A stretch of 64,000 nucleotides of DNA, from contig NZ_CP182422.1 in assembly GCF_051903075.1 (NCBI RefSeq), positions 2,046,001 through 2,110,000 on the forward strand. The letters run 5' to 3'. The notes under the pieces are model-generated. The model had not been told where the DNA came from. It saw only the letters and a program-made list of their open reading frames with translations, and did not search any database. Source of the DNA: Embleya sp051903075 (GTDB lineage: Bacteria; Actinomycetota; Actinomycetes; Streptomycetales; Streptomycetaceae). This document shows positions 25,686-34,119 of the stretch, piece after piece. Each line of letters opens with the position of its first letter. Position 1 is the stretch's first letter. Position numbers and translations under genes: made by a program.

Positions 25686-26933
25686 TCAGGTCCGGCGCCG
25701 AAAGGGTCCGCTGCCCAGTGCCACCACGATGCCCGCGAGCATCGCCGCACCGCCGCCGGCGAACACGGCCGAGGGCCCGAACTCCGTGGCGATCAGGCCG
25801 CCGACGGGGTACAGCAGCGGGATCAAGCCGACCGCGAACATCATCTGCAACGCGGTCACCCGACCCAGCGCACTCGGCGCACACGTGGTCTGCACCAGCG
25901 CGCTCCCGGCCCCGCCCACCACGCCGGTGCCCACGCCCAGGACCGCCGCGCAGGCCACCGCGACGCCCACCCCGGGCGCGTAACCGAGGCCGACCAGACC
26001 GCCGGCCATCACCAGCATCCCCACCGGCAGCACGAACACCGGCCGCGGCACCCGCCCGGCAACGGTCAGCCCCAACGCGCCGATCGCCGCACCGATCCCC
26101 CACCCGCCCAGCACCGCGCCCATCCCGCCAGGCCCCCAGCCCGCGTCGTCGGCGAGCAGCACGATGCCGACGTTCATCGGGATGGTGAAGCCCAGCTCCA
26201 TCAGCGCGACCGTGATCAGGAGCGGGCGCAGGAACTCGTGCCCGAACACGTGGCGCAGCCCGGCCCGCAGGCCCAATTCCGGCTCCTCGATGCCCGGTTC
26301 CGGCTCGGGCGCGGGCCCCGGGCGCAGCCGCCACAGCAGCGCGAGGGAGAGTCCGAACAGGGCCGCGTTGAGCGTGAAGGCGAGTTCGGCGTCGCCCCAG
26401 GCGAGCACCGCGCCGCCGATCGGCGCGGACACCACGGTGGCCACCCGCTGCGACAACGAGCGCATGCCCTGAACCCGGACCAGTTGCGAGCGGTCGGTCA
26501 GCCGCACCGGCAGCGCCCCGACGGCGGGCATGAACAGCGCGTCCACCGCGCCGAACACCAGCGCGATCGTGATCAGCAGCCAGATCGCCGGACTGCTCGC
26601 CGCCACCGCGAACGCCGCGATCACCATCACCAGGCAGCGCACCAGGTCGCTGCCGATCAGCACGCGGCGCGGCCCGTATCGGTCGGCGATCGCCCCGCCG
26701 GGCAGCATCAGCAGTGCCCGGGGCAGCGATCCGGCGGCCAGCACCAGGCCGGTCTGCGTGCCGTCGCCGCCGCGTACCGCCGTCCAGGACAGCGCCAGGA
26801 ACCAGATCTGGTCGCCGATCAGCGACGCGGTGAAGGCGCCGAGCCAGGCCAGCACACGCGGGTCGCGGTGCGCGGGCCGAGGCGTCGTGGTCGCGATGCC
26901 GGTCGTGGTGTCGCGTACGGCCATGATGCTCAC
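25686..26933 (-). CDS. MFS efflux transporter
   Basis: 415 residues, about 12 hydrophobic segments with the family motif between helices 2 and 3 reading GGAIADRYGPRRV. Best fits the drug/proton antiporter group of the major facilitator family (DHA3-like). It lies 66 bases after an ArsR-type regulator on the same strand, implying a regulator-controlled efflux system. Start taken as GTG at 26933; an ATG at 26924 is also possible. The drug or metal exported cannot be told from the sequence. Confidence 0.9.
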   Translation of the reverse strand: MSIMAVRDTTTGIATTTPRPAHRDPRVLAWLGAFTASLIGDQIWFLALSWTAVRGGDGTQTGLVLAAGSLPRALLMLPGGAIADRYGPRRVLIGSDLVRCLVMVIAAFAVAASSPAIWLLITIALVFGAVDALFMPAVGALPVRLTDRSQLVRVQGMRSLSQRVATVVSAPIGGAVLAWGDAELAFTLNAALFGLSLALLWRLRPGPAPEPEPGIEEPELGLRAGLRHVFGHEFLRPLLITVALMELGFTIPMNVGIVLLADDAGWGPGGMGAVLGGWGIGAAIGALGLTVAGRVPRPVFVLPVGMLVMAGGLVGLGYAPGVGVAVACAAVLGVGTGVVGGAGSALVQTTCAPSALGRVTALQMMFAVGLIPLLYPVGGLIATEFGPSAVFAGGGAAMLAGIVVALGSGPFRRRT

Positions 26934-26999
26934 CGTTCCGGTTCTCGATGGGGCGTCGGGCGGCTCGGGCGGCGGGCGCGCGGGCGCGGCGCCCGGCGC

Positions 27000-27566
27000 T
27001 CACATGCGGTACGGGAAACCTCGGAGGTAGACCTCGACATGCTCCGCGCCCGGGGTCTGCCGGTCCCGGTATCGGGCCACCAACTCCTGTAGCTCCTCGC
27101 CGAGTTCGCGCAGCTCGTCGGCGGTCAGCCGGAGCGTCGGCGCACCGCTGAAGGCGGCGCCGGCCCATTCCGGGCCCCACGACTCGACCTCGTCCAGGAA
27201 TCGGCGGTAGCGGTCCTCGGACTGCGAGCCGAGCACCCGCACGATGCCGGTGGACAGGTCCCGGCCGACCCGGTCCTCGGCGAAGTCGCCGAGCGAGAAG
27301 GTCAGGTCCTCGACCACCTTCCACCAGCGCTCGCGCCCGTCCTCGGCGTGCTCGGGGTCCTCGACCACGAAGCCGTGCGCGGCCAGCGTGCGCACGTGGT
27401 AGCTGACCAGGGCCGGGGTCGCGTCGACCCGCTTGGCCAGCATCGACGCGGTGGCCGGGCCGCCGGCGTGCAACATCCGCAGCAGCGAGATCCGCAGCGG
27501 ATGGGTGAACACCTTGAGGGTCTGTACGTCCTTGATCATCCGCCGGAGTGGGGGCTGCTCGCTCAT
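27000..27566 (-). CDS. ArsR-family transcriptional regulator
   Basis: 188 residues. A winged helix-turn-helix (about 10-85) with the pattern ATASMLAKRVDATPALVSYHVRTLAAHGFV, where the recognition helix is VSYHVRTLA. The C-terminal half has no recognised sensor motif. The ATG at 27566 (MSEQPPLRR) is chosen; the open frame reaches 27629 but crosses an AT-rich region that looks like the promoter. It probably controls itself and the MFS gene downstream via the direct repeat at 27592-27617. Confidence 0.88.
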   Translation of the reverse strand: MSEQPPLRRMIKDVQTLKVFTHPLRISLLRMLHAGGPATASMLAKRVDATPALVSYHVRTLAAHGFVVEDPEHAEDGRERWWKVVEDLTFSLGDFAEDRVGRDLSTGIVRVLGSQSEDRYRRFLDEVESWGPEWAGAAFSGAPTLRLTADELRELGEELQELVARYRDRQTPGAEHVEVYLRGFPYRM

Positions 27567-27591
27567 GACCCCACGGTAGATATGAAGGAGT

Positions 27592-27617
27592 TCTTTCGCA
27601 ATATATCTTTCGCAATA
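27592..27617. promoter_or_regulatory. AT-rich direct repeat upstream of the arsR-type gene
   Basis: The 12-mer TCTTTCGCAATA occurs at 27592-27603 and again at 27606-27617, a 14-base offset, in an AT-rich island inside a GC-rich genome. It is 26 bases upstream of the ArsR-family start, a typical operator position. Binding is inferred, not shown. Confidence 0.55.
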
Positions 27618-27638
27618 AAGGTTGCACATCCCGCCACG

Positions 27639-27666
27639 AAAAAGCCGACCGCACCCGCGGTCGGCT
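27639..27666 (-). terminator. Intrinsic terminator of the his operon
   Basis: On the minus strand AGCCGACCGC (27666-27657), a 4-base loop and GCGGTCGGCT (27652-27643) make a 10-bp stem followed by five Ts (27643-27639). This is a classical intrinsic terminator with a U-run, 19 bases past the hisF stop. Confidence 0.85.
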
Positions 27667-27685
27667 CCCTCGCCCGGTTCGCGGC

Positions 27686-28447
27686 TCAGCGCACCGGCTG
27701 CCCCGCCGCCCGCAATACGTCCTTGACCTGCGGAATCCGCAACATGCCGAAGTGGAACACACTGGCCGCGAGCACCGCGTCGGCGCCCGCCTCCACGGCC
27801 GGGACGAAGTCCCCCAGGGCGCCCGCGCCACCGGAGGCGATCACCGGGATGCTCACCTCGGCCCGGACCAGGCGGATCAACTCCAGGTCGTAGCCGTCCT
27901 TGGTGCCGTCGGCGTCCATCGAGTTGAGCAGGATCTCGCCCGCGCCCAGCTCGGCCGCCCGTGCCGCCCAGGCGACCGCGTCGATGCCGGTGCCGGTGCG
28001 TCCGCCGTGCGTGGTCACCTCGAAGCCCGGCGCGCCGTCGCGGCGCCGCCGCGCGTCCACCGAGAGCACCAGCACCTGGGAGCCGAAGCGGTCGGCGATC
28101 TCGGCGATCAACTCCGGCCGTGCGATCGCCGCGGTGTTCACGCCCACCTTGTCCGCACCGGCCCGCAGCAGCCGGTCCACGTCCTCGACCGCGCGCACCC
28201 CGCCGCCGACGGTGAGCGGGATGAACACCTGCTCGGCGGTGCGCCGGACCACGTCGTACGTCGTCTCACGATTGCCCGAGGAGGCGGTGATGTCGAGGAA
28301 GACCAACTCGTCCGCGCCCTCGGCGTCGTACACCCGGGCCATCTCGACCGGATCGCCCGCGTCCCGCAGGTTCTCGAAGTTGACGCCCTTGACCACCCGG
28401 CCGGCGTCCACGTCCAGACACGGGATCACCCGTACGGCCAACGTCAC
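27686..28447 (-). CDS. hisF: Imidazole glycerol phosphate synthase cyclase subunit
   Basis: 253 residues, TIM barrel that works with HisH to make imidazole glycerol phosphate and AICAR. The catalytic aspartates are Asp12 in IPCLDVDAGRVVKG and the Asp of VLSVDARR; GGGVRAVED and ASGGAG are the phosphate loops. The GTG at 28447 overlaps the ridA stop (GTGA). It is the last gene of the his operon; its 3' terminator is at 27639-27666. Confidence 0.96.
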   Translation of the reverse strand: MTLAVRVIPCLDVDAGRVVKGVNFENLRDAGDPVEMARVYDAEGADELVFLDITASSGNRETTYDVVRRTAEQVFIPLTVGGGVRAVEDVDRLLRAGADKVGVNTAAIARPELIAEIADRFGSQVLVLSVDARRRRDGAPGFEVTTHGGRTGTGIDAVAWAARAAELGAGEILLNSMDADGTKDGYDLELIRLVRAEVSIPVIASGGAGALGDFVPAVEAGADAVLAASVFHFGMLRIPQVKDVLRAAGQPVR

Positions 28448-28875
28448 GACGCCCTCCCCCGGTACGCGTCCACCTCGACCTCGACGAGCATCCGCGAGTC
28501 GATCAGCCCGGCCACCACGACCATCGTGGCGGCCGGTCGCACCTCGCCGAACAGTTCGCCGTGCGCGCGCCCGACATCGTCCGAGTCGCGCGAGTGGGTG
28601 ATGTACATCCGGGTGCGCACCACGTCCGCCGCGTCGAGCCCGAAGTGCGCGAGCGCGTCCAGCGCGATCCGGAATGCGGCGAGCGTCTGGTGGTGCGGGT
28701 CGCCCTCGTGGGCCAGATTGCCCTCGACGATCGCGGTACAGCCCGACACGTGCACGTAGTCGCCGACGGCGACCGCGCGCGAGTAGCCGAACATGTCCTC
28801 CCACGGGCCGCCGGACGAGTACCGCTCGATGCCGGCCGAACCACCGGATCCGGCCGAATTGTCGCTTCCCGTCAC
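28444..28875 (-). CDS. RidA-family protein in the his operon
   Basis: 143 residues with the RidA/YjgF fold signature: VSGCTAIVEGN, QTLAAFRIALDAL, DAADVVRTRMYITH and the terminal LVEVEVDAYRG. RidA proteins hydrolyse reactive enamine/imine intermediates; the conserved Arg in VVRTR binds the carboxylate. GTG at 28875 overlaps the priA stop, and its stop overlaps hisF, both by GTGA, so it is fully embedded in the operon and coupled to it. It may protect HisC- or PLP-enzyme products, but no function is proven for this position. Confidence 0.88.
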   Translation of the reverse strand: MTGSDNSAGSGGSAGIERYSSGGPWEDMFGYSRAVAVGDYVHVSGCTAIVEGNLAHEGDPHHQTLAAFRIALDALAHFGLDAADVVRTRMYITHSRDSDDVGRAHGELFGEVRPAATMVVVAGLIDSRMLVEVEVDAYRGRAS

Positions 28876-29606
28876 CGGGACACCGCCTCCAACGCCTCTT
28901 CGAGGGTGAACGCCTGGGCGTACAGCGCCTTGCCGACGATCGAGCCTTCCACACCCAGCGGCACCAGTTCGGCGATGGCGCGCAGATCCGCCAGCGAGGA
29001 CACCCCGCCCGAGGCCACCACCGGGCGGTCGGTGGCCGCGCAGACGTCGCGCAGCAGCTGCAGGTTCGGGCCCGCGAGGGTGCCGTCCTTGTTCACGTCG
29101 GTGACCACGTAGCGGGCGCAGCCGTCGGCGTCCAACCGGGCCAGCGTCTCGAACAGCTCGCCCCCCTCGCGGGTCCAGCCGCGCCCGGCCAGCGTGGTCC
29201 CGCGCACGTCCAGGCCCACCGCGATCCGGTCGCCGTGCCGGGCGATCGCGGAGCGCACCCAGTCCGGCGTCTCCAGCGCGGCGGTGCCCAGGTTCACCCG
29301 GCGGCAGCCGGTGCCGAGCGCGGCCTCCAAGGAGGCGTCGTCGCGGATGCCGCCGGACAACTCGACCTTGACGTCGAGCTTGCCGACCACCTCGGCGAGC
29401 AGTTCGCGGTTGCTGCCCTTGCCGAACGCGGCGTCCAGGTCGACCAGGTGGATCCACTCGGCACCGGCGCTCTGCCAGGCCAGGGCGGCGGCCAGCGGGT
29501 CGCCGTAGGAGGTCTCCGACCCGGCCTCGCCCTTGACCAGGCGGACGGCCTGGCCGTCGGCGACGTCGACGGCGGGCAGCAGTTCGAGGCGGTGGGTCTC
29601 GGTCAT
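28872..29606 (-). CDS. priA: Phosphoribosyl isomerase A (HisA/PriA)
   Basis: 244 residues, TIM barrel. In actinobacteria without trpF this enzyme isomerises both ProFAR (histidine) and PRA (tryptophan). The two catalytic aspartates are in LLPAVDVADG (Asp14) and VTDVNKDGTL. Dual function is inferred from the family and from the absence of a trpF in the surrounding trp genes, not shown here. The start is the ATG at 29606, and its 3' end overlaps the RidA gene by GTGA. The gene lies 100 bases after hisH. Confidence 0.95.
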   Translation of the reverse strand: MTETHRLELLPAVDVADGQAVRLVKGEAGSETSYGDPLAAALAWQSAGAEWIHLVDLDAAFGKGSNRELLAEVVGKLDVKVELSGGIRDDASLEAALGTGCRRVNLGTAALETPDWVRSAIARHGDRIAVGLDVRGTTLAGRGWTREGGELFETLARLDADGCARYVVTDVNKDGTLAGPNLQLLRDVCAATDRPVVASGGVSSLADLRAIAELVPLGVEGSIVGKALYAQAFTLEEALEAVSR

Positions 29607-29706
29607 GACGCTTGGGATCCTCAGCAGTTCGATCGGAAGTTCGGACGGGATGCGGTCGCGGCGATCGCGGCGATCGCGGTACGGCGCGGCCCGCGCGCCG
29701 CGCGGG

Positions 29707-30345
29707 CTACAGCGTCTCGAGCCAGTTGCGCAGCAGTTGCGCGCCGGCCTCGCCGGACTTCTCCGGGTGGAACTGGGTGGCGCTGAGCGCGCCGTTCTCC
29801 ACGGCGGCCACGAACGGCGTGCCGTGCGTGCTCCACGTGACGCCGGGCGGGATGTGCGGGCCGTCCTGGACCACCGGCATCTCCCATGTGCGCACCGCGT
29901 AGGAGTGCACGAAGTAGTAGCGCGTGTCGGGCGTGGCGTCGCGGAAGAGCACGCTGTCCGCGGGCGGCTCGACAGTGTTCCAGCCCATGTGCGGCACCAC
30001 GGGAGCGGCCAGTCGCTCGACCGTGCCCGGCCACTGGGCACAACCCTCGGTGGCCACCCCGTGCTCGACGCCGCGCGTGAACAGGATCTGCATGCCGACG
30101 CAGATGCCGAGCACCGGCCGGCCGCCGGCGAGGCGCTTGTCCACGATGGTGTCGCCGCGGACCGCGCGCAGGCCCTCCATGCACGCCGCGAACGCGCCGA
30201 CGCCGGGCACGAGCAGCCCGTCGGCGTTCAGCGCGGCGTGCTGGTCCGCGCTGATCTCGACGTCGGCGCCGGCGTGCGCGAGCGCCCGTTCGGCCGAACG
30301 CACGTTCCCGAATCCGTAGTCGAGGACGATGACCTTCTTGGGCAC
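29707..30345 (-). CDS. hisH: Imidazole glycerol phosphate synthase glutaminase subunit
   Basis: 212 residues, class I glutamine amidotransferase that feeds ammonia to HisF. The nucleophile is Cys82 in GICVGMQILF and the His-Glu pair is in QFHPEKSG. Starts with GTG at 30345, 4 bases after the stop of the small membrane protein. Lies between that gene and priA in the his operon. Confidence 0.96.
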   Translation of the reverse strand: MPKKVIVLDYGFGNVRSAERALAHAGADVEISADQHAALNADGLLVPGVGAFAACMEGLRAVRGDTIVDKRLAGGRPVLGICVGMQILFTRGVEHGVATEGCAQWPGTVERLAAPVVPHMGWNTVEPPADSVLFRDATPDTRYYFVHSYAVRTWEMPVVQDGPHIPPGVTWSTHGTPFVAAVENGALSATQFHPEKSGEAGAQLLRNWLETL

Positions 30346-30349
30346 GCGC

Positions 30350-30505
30350 CTATCCGATCTTCAGGACGCCGGCCGCGATCGAGAAGAACGCGCCGATGGC
30401 GAGCAGGGCGATCACACTCTTGGGCAGGCCCTGCTTGACGAACGAGATGCACCCGCCGACCAGGAAGAGCCCGAACACGATCAGGACCATCGCGCCGGTG
30501 CTCAC
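30350..30505 (-). CDS. Small two-helix membrane protein of the his operon
   Basis: 51 residues; two hydrophobic helices (about 6-23 and 31-48) joined by a short basic turn (KQGLPKS). The GTG at 30505 overlaps the hisB stop by GTGA, so it is translationally coupled, and hisH starts 4 bases after its end. Small size and tight coupling suggest it is real and made together with the His enzymes. No function is known. It is easily missed as it is below many length cut-offs. Confidence 0.75.
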   Translation of the reverse strand: MSTGAMVLIVFGLFLVGGCISFVKQGLPKSVIALLAIGAFFSIAAGVLKIG

Positions 30506-31098
30506 AGCGCGCCCTTCGTCGAGGGGATCACGCCGGCCCGGCGCGGGTCGAGCACGCACGCGTCGGACAGCGCCCGGGCGAGCGCCTTGAACTGCGCCTC
30601 GACGATGTGGTGCGCGTTGCGCCCGTACGGCACGTGTACGTGCAGGCAGATCTGCGCCTGGGCGACGAACGACTCCAGGATGTGCCGGGTCAGCGTGGTG
30701 TCGTAGTCGGGGCCGATCATCGGCGCCATGTGCTCCGGCTCGGAGTGCACCAGGTACGGCCGGCCGGACAGGTCCACGGTGACCTGGGCCAGCGCCTCGT
30801 CCAGCGGCACGGAGGCGTCCGCGAAGCGGCGGATGCCCTTCTTGTCGCCGAGGGCTTGGCGGAACGCGGCGCCGAGCGCGAGGGCGGTGTCCTCGATCGT
30901 GTGGTGCGCGTCGATGTGCAGGTCGCCCCGGGTCTTGACGGTCAGGTCGAACAGGCCGTGCTTGCCGAGCTGGTCGAGCATGTGGTCGAAGAAGCCGACG
31001 CCGGTGGCGACGTCGACCTTCCCCGAGCCGTCCAGGTCGATCTCGACCTCGACGGAGGTTTCCTTCGTGGCGCGTTCGACGCGACCGGTTCTTGCCAT
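30502..31098 (-). CDS. hisB: Imidazoleglycerol-phosphate dehydratase
   Basis: 198 residues. A Mn-dependent dehydratase making imidazole acetol phosphate; the His/Glu-rich motifs DAHHTIEDTALALG and HIVEAQFKALARAL bind the metals, and FFDHMLDQLGKHG is present. Monofunctional, as usual in actinobacteria (the phosphatase is a separate gene not in this window). It starts at the ATG 31098, just after hisC, and overlaps the small membrane protein by GTGA. Confidence 0.97.
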   Translation of the reverse strand: MARTGRVERATKETSVEVEIDLDGSGKVDVATGVGFFDHMLDQLGKHGLFDLTVKTRGDLHIDAHHTIEDTALALGAAFRQALGDKKGIRRFADASVPLDEALAQVTVDLSGRPYLVHSEPEHMAPMIGPDYDTTLTRHILESFVAQAQICLHVHVPYGRNAHHIVEAQFKALARALSDACVLDPRRAGVIPSTKGAL

Positions 31099-31119
31099 GA
31101 CGGTGGTTTCGACTTTCTC

Positions 31120-32232
31120 TCAGTCCTTCGGACGCGCGCTTTTGAGAACGTGCCGCATCGCGTCCAGGAAGGCCGTGTTCTCGGCGTCCGTGCCGGCGGT
31201 CACCCGCAGCATGCCCGGGACCCCGTTGTCGCGGACCAGCACCCCGTGTTCGAGGATCCGCGCCCAGATCGTGTGCGGGTCCTCGAACCGGCCGAACTGC
31301 ACGAAGTTGGCGTCGGAGTCGGTCACCTCGCACCCGAGCGCGCGCAGTTCCTCGACCAGCCGGTCGCGCTGTTCCTTGAGTTCGCGCACATAGCCCAGCA
31401 GGGTGTCCTCGAACTCCAGGCAGGCCAGCGCGGTGGCCTGGTTGACCGCGGAGAGGTGGTACGGCAGGCGGACCAGTTGCACCGCGTCCACCACCGCGGC
31501 GTCCGCCGCGAGATAGCCGAGCCGCAGGCCCGCCGCGCCGAACGCCTTGGACATGGTCCGGCTCACCACCAGGTGCGGCCGGCCCTCAAGCAGCGGCAGC
31601 AGCGACGCGGTGTGCGCGAACTCGACGTACGCCTCGTCGACGATCACCAGCGACGGCCGGGCGGCCTGCGCGGCGTCGTACACCCGCTCGACCACCTCGC
31701 CGGCGAGCGCGGTGCCGGTGGGGTTGTTCGGCGAGCACAGGAACACCACGTTCGGGCGGTGTTCGGCGATCTGCGCCAGCGCCTCGTCGAGGTCGATCGT
31801 GTAGTCGGCGCCGCGCGCGCCGGAGATCCACCCGGTGCCGGTGCCGCGCGCGATCAGCGCGTGCATCGAGTAGGACGGGTCGAAGCCCAGCGCCGTGCGC
31901 CCGGGGCCGCCGAACGCCTGGAGCAGTTGTTGCAGCACCTCGTTGGAGCCGTTGGCCGCCCACACCCGCTCCGGGCCCAGCGGGTAGGCGCCGGTCCGGG
32001 ACAGGTAGTCGGCCAGCGCGGTGCGCAGTTCGACCGCGTCCCGGTCCGGATAGCGGTTCAGGTCGCGGGCCGCGGCGGCGACCCGCTCGGCGATCCGGGC
32101 CACCAGCGCGGCCGGCAGCGGGTACGGGTTCTCGTTCGTGTTGAGCCGCACCGGGACATCCAACTGCGGGGCGCCGTACGGCGATTGCCCGCGCAGCTCG
32201 GCGCGGATCGGCAGCCGGTCCAGGTCGCTCAC
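31120..32232 (-). CDS. hisC: Histidinol-phosphate aminotransferase
   Basis: 370 residues, PLP fold type I. It converts imidazole acetol phosphate to histidinol phosphate. The Schiff-base lysine is in SRTMSKAFGAAGLRLG, with CSPNNPTG and LNTNENPYPLP as family motifs. The GTG start overlaps the hisD stop by GTGA; 21 bases separate it from hisB. Confidence 0.97.
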   Translation of the reverse strand: MSDLDRLPIRAELRGQSPYGAPQLDVPVRLNTNENPYPLPAALVARIAERVAAAARDLNRYPDRDAVELRTALADYLSRTGAYPLGPERVWAANGSNEVLQQLLQAFGGPGRTALGFDPSYSMHALIARGTGTGWISGARGADYTIDLDEALAQIAEHRPNVVFLCSPNNPTGTALAGEVVERVYDAAQAARPSLVIVDEAYVEFAHTASLLPLLEGRPHLVVSRTMSKAFGAAGLRLGYLAADAAVVDAVQLVRLPYHLSAVNQATALACLEFEDTLLGYVRELKEQRDRLVEELRALGCEVTDSDANFVQFGRFEDPHTIWARILEHGVLVRDNGVPGMLRVTAGTDAENTAFLDAMRHVLKSARPKD

Positions 32233-33584
32233 GCGCCCTCCTCCCACGCCGCGAGGCCGGACAGCTCGCCGGTCGCGAAGCGGGCCCGCACGGCCGCGCC
32301 GTGCGCGGGCAGGTCCTCCGCGTCGGCCAGCACGCTGACGTGCTCGGCGACGTCGGCGAGCGCCGCGCGCGAGTAGTCCACGACGTGGATCCCGCGCAGG
32401 AAGGACTGCACGGACAGGCCCGAGGAGTGGCAGGCGCAGCCGCCGGTGGGCAGCACGTGGTTGGACCCGGCGCAGTAGTCGCCGAGCGAGACGGGGGCGA
32501 ACGCGCCGACGAAGATCGCGCCGGCGTTGCGCACCCGGGCGGCGACCGCGCCCGCGTCGGCGGTCTGGATCTCCAGGTGCTCGGCGGCGTAGGCGTCCAC
32601 CACGGCGAGGCCGTCGTCGACCGAGTCCACCAGCACGATCCCGGACTGCCGGCCGGCCAGCGCCTCGGTGACCCGCTCGCGGTGCCGGGTGGCGTCCACC
32701 CGCACCTTCAGCTCCTCCACGACCGCGTCGGCCAGCGCCTCGGAGTCGGTGACCAGGATCGACGCGGCCAGCGTGTCGTGCTCGGCCTGGCTGATCAGGT
32801 CGGCCGCGACGTGCCCGGCGTCGGCGGTGTCGTCGGCGAGCACCGCGATCTCGGTCGGCCCGGCCTCGGCGTCGATCCCGATCCGGCCCTTGAGCAGCCG
32901 CTTGGCGGCGGCGACCCAGATGTTGCCGGGACCGGTGACCAGGTGCACCGGCGCGCACGAGCCCGCGCCGTACGCGAACATCGCGATCGCCTGGGCCCCA
33001 CCCACGGCGTAGACCTCGTCCACGCCGAGCAGCGCGCACGCGGCCAGGATGGTCGGGTGCGGCAGCCCGCCGAACCCGGCCTGCGGCGGCGAGGCGACCG
33101 CCATCGAGGCGACGCCGGCCTCCTGCGCGGGGACCACGTTCATCACCACGGACGACGGGTAGACGGCGTTGCCGCCCGGTACGTACAGCCCGACCCGCTC
33201 GACCGGCACCCACCGCTCGGTGACCGTGCCGCCGGGCACGACCTGCACGGTGACGTCCTGCCGGCGCTGCTCGCGGTGCACCGCGCGGGCCCGGCGGATC
33301 GACTCCTCCAGGGCCGCGCGCACCTTGGGCGCGAGCGTGTCCAGGGCCGCGGCGATCGCCTCGGCGGGCACCCGGATGTCGGTCAGTCGCACACCGTCGA
33401 AGCGCTCGGTGATCTCGATCAGCGCCTCGACGCCGCGATGCCTGACGTCCTCACAGAGGGGGCGGACCTTCTCCAGGGCCGCCTCGACGTCGAGTTCGGC
33501 TCGGGGCAACACGTCGCGCAGTGCGGCGGGGCTGTCCAGGACAGCCCGCGAGGCGGGACCGCGCAGGTCGATACGGGAGATCAC
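32229..33584 (-). CDS. hisD: Histidinol dehydrogenase
   Basis: 451 residues. Oxidises histidinol to histidine in two NAD-dependent steps. The zinc-site and catalytic motifs GPTEIAVLADD, SQAEHD and DYCAGSNHVLPTGG are present. The GTG at 33584 is the first start that fits homologues (MISRIDLRG). A TACACT box lies at 33597-33592, so the transcript may start at or just before the GTG and be leaderless. First gene of the his operon. Confidence 0.96.
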   Translation of the reverse strand: MISRIDLRGPASRAVLDSPAALRDVLPRAELDVEAALEKVRPLCEDVRHRGVEALIEITERFDGVRLTDIRVPAEAIAAALDTLAPKVRAALEESIRRARAVHREQRRQDVTVQVVPGGTVTERWVPVERVGLYVPGGNAVYPSSVVMNVVPAQEAGVASMAVASPPQAGFGGLPHPTILAACALLGVDEVYAVGGAQAIAMFAYGAGSCAPVHLVTGPGNIWVAAAKRLLKGRIGIDAEAGPTEIAVLADDTADAGHVAADLISQAEHDTLAASILVTDSEALADAVVEELKVRVDATRHRERVTEALAGRQSGIVLVDSVDDGLAVVDAYAAEHLEIQTADAGAVAARVRNAGAIFVGAFAPVSLGDYCAGSNHVLPTGGCACHSSGLSVQSFLRGIHVVDYSRAALADVAEHVSVLADAEDLPAHGAAVRARFATGELSGLAAWEEGA

Positions 33585-33591
33585 CTGCCCC

Positions 33592-33597
33592 AGTGTA
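33592..33597 (-). promoter_or_regulatory. Candidate -10 box for the his operon
   Basis: TACACT on the minus strand ends 8 bases before the hisD GTG, which would put transcription start at or within a base of the start codon (a leaderless mRNA, common in actinobacteria). No clear -35 is seen. Inference from spacing only. Confidence 0.4.
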
Positions 33598-33840
33598 GAG
33601 ACGGCGCCGAACCATACGTCCTCGTGTGTCGGACAGTGAGACGCGCGATCATGGGCGGGACGCAGCGGCCTTCCCGTGTCGGGGGACCACGGACGAGCAC
33701 ACCGCCGGGGCATCCGAGCGCGACCGGGATCCGCCTGTGGGAGGCGTGTCGGCGCGGCGAGCGGCTGGATCCGGGCACGGGCGTGCCGGCGGACGACGAT
33801 CCCCGCACGGGCGCGACGTGGGGCCCGGACCGGGACGGCG

Positions 33841-34071
33841 GTGTTCGCGGCCGATCCGCCGGCCCCGCCGAAGGCGGACGAGGCGCCGCACCGGAACCCG
33901 TTCCGGTACACCCTCGACCTGCTCCCGCCGGTGGTGACGCTCGGTCAGGAAGGCGCGTGGAAGCCGACCGGGCGGCTCGGCCGGTGGCTCGCCGACTCGC
34001 TGATCCTGCTCGGTTGGATCCTCGCCGGGGCCGCGGCGGCGGGCGCGACGCGGGTGCTCAACCGTGGGTGA
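33841..34071 (+). CDS. Hypothetical one-helix membrane protein, possibly frameshifted
   Basis: 76 residues from a GTG at 33841. The sequence DEAPHRNPFRYTLDLLPP is followed by a C-terminal hydrophobic helix (about 50-70). Third-position GC is high in this frame from about 33841 onward. Just upstream, another frame starting at ATG 33651 has equally good codon use (RLWEACRRGERLDPGTG...) up to about 33835. Dropping one G near 33837 would fuse the two into about 139 residues. So this may be a broken or mis-sequenced gene rather than a short intact one. No family recognised. Confidence 0.45.
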   Translation: MFAADPPAPPKADEAPHRNPFRYTLDLLPPVVTLGQEGAWKPTGRLGRWLADSLILLGWILAGAAAAGATRVLNRG

Positions 34072-34119
34072 GATCAATGATCGACGCGCTCCGGCGGTCA
34101 GGGCCTACTCTTGGTCACC

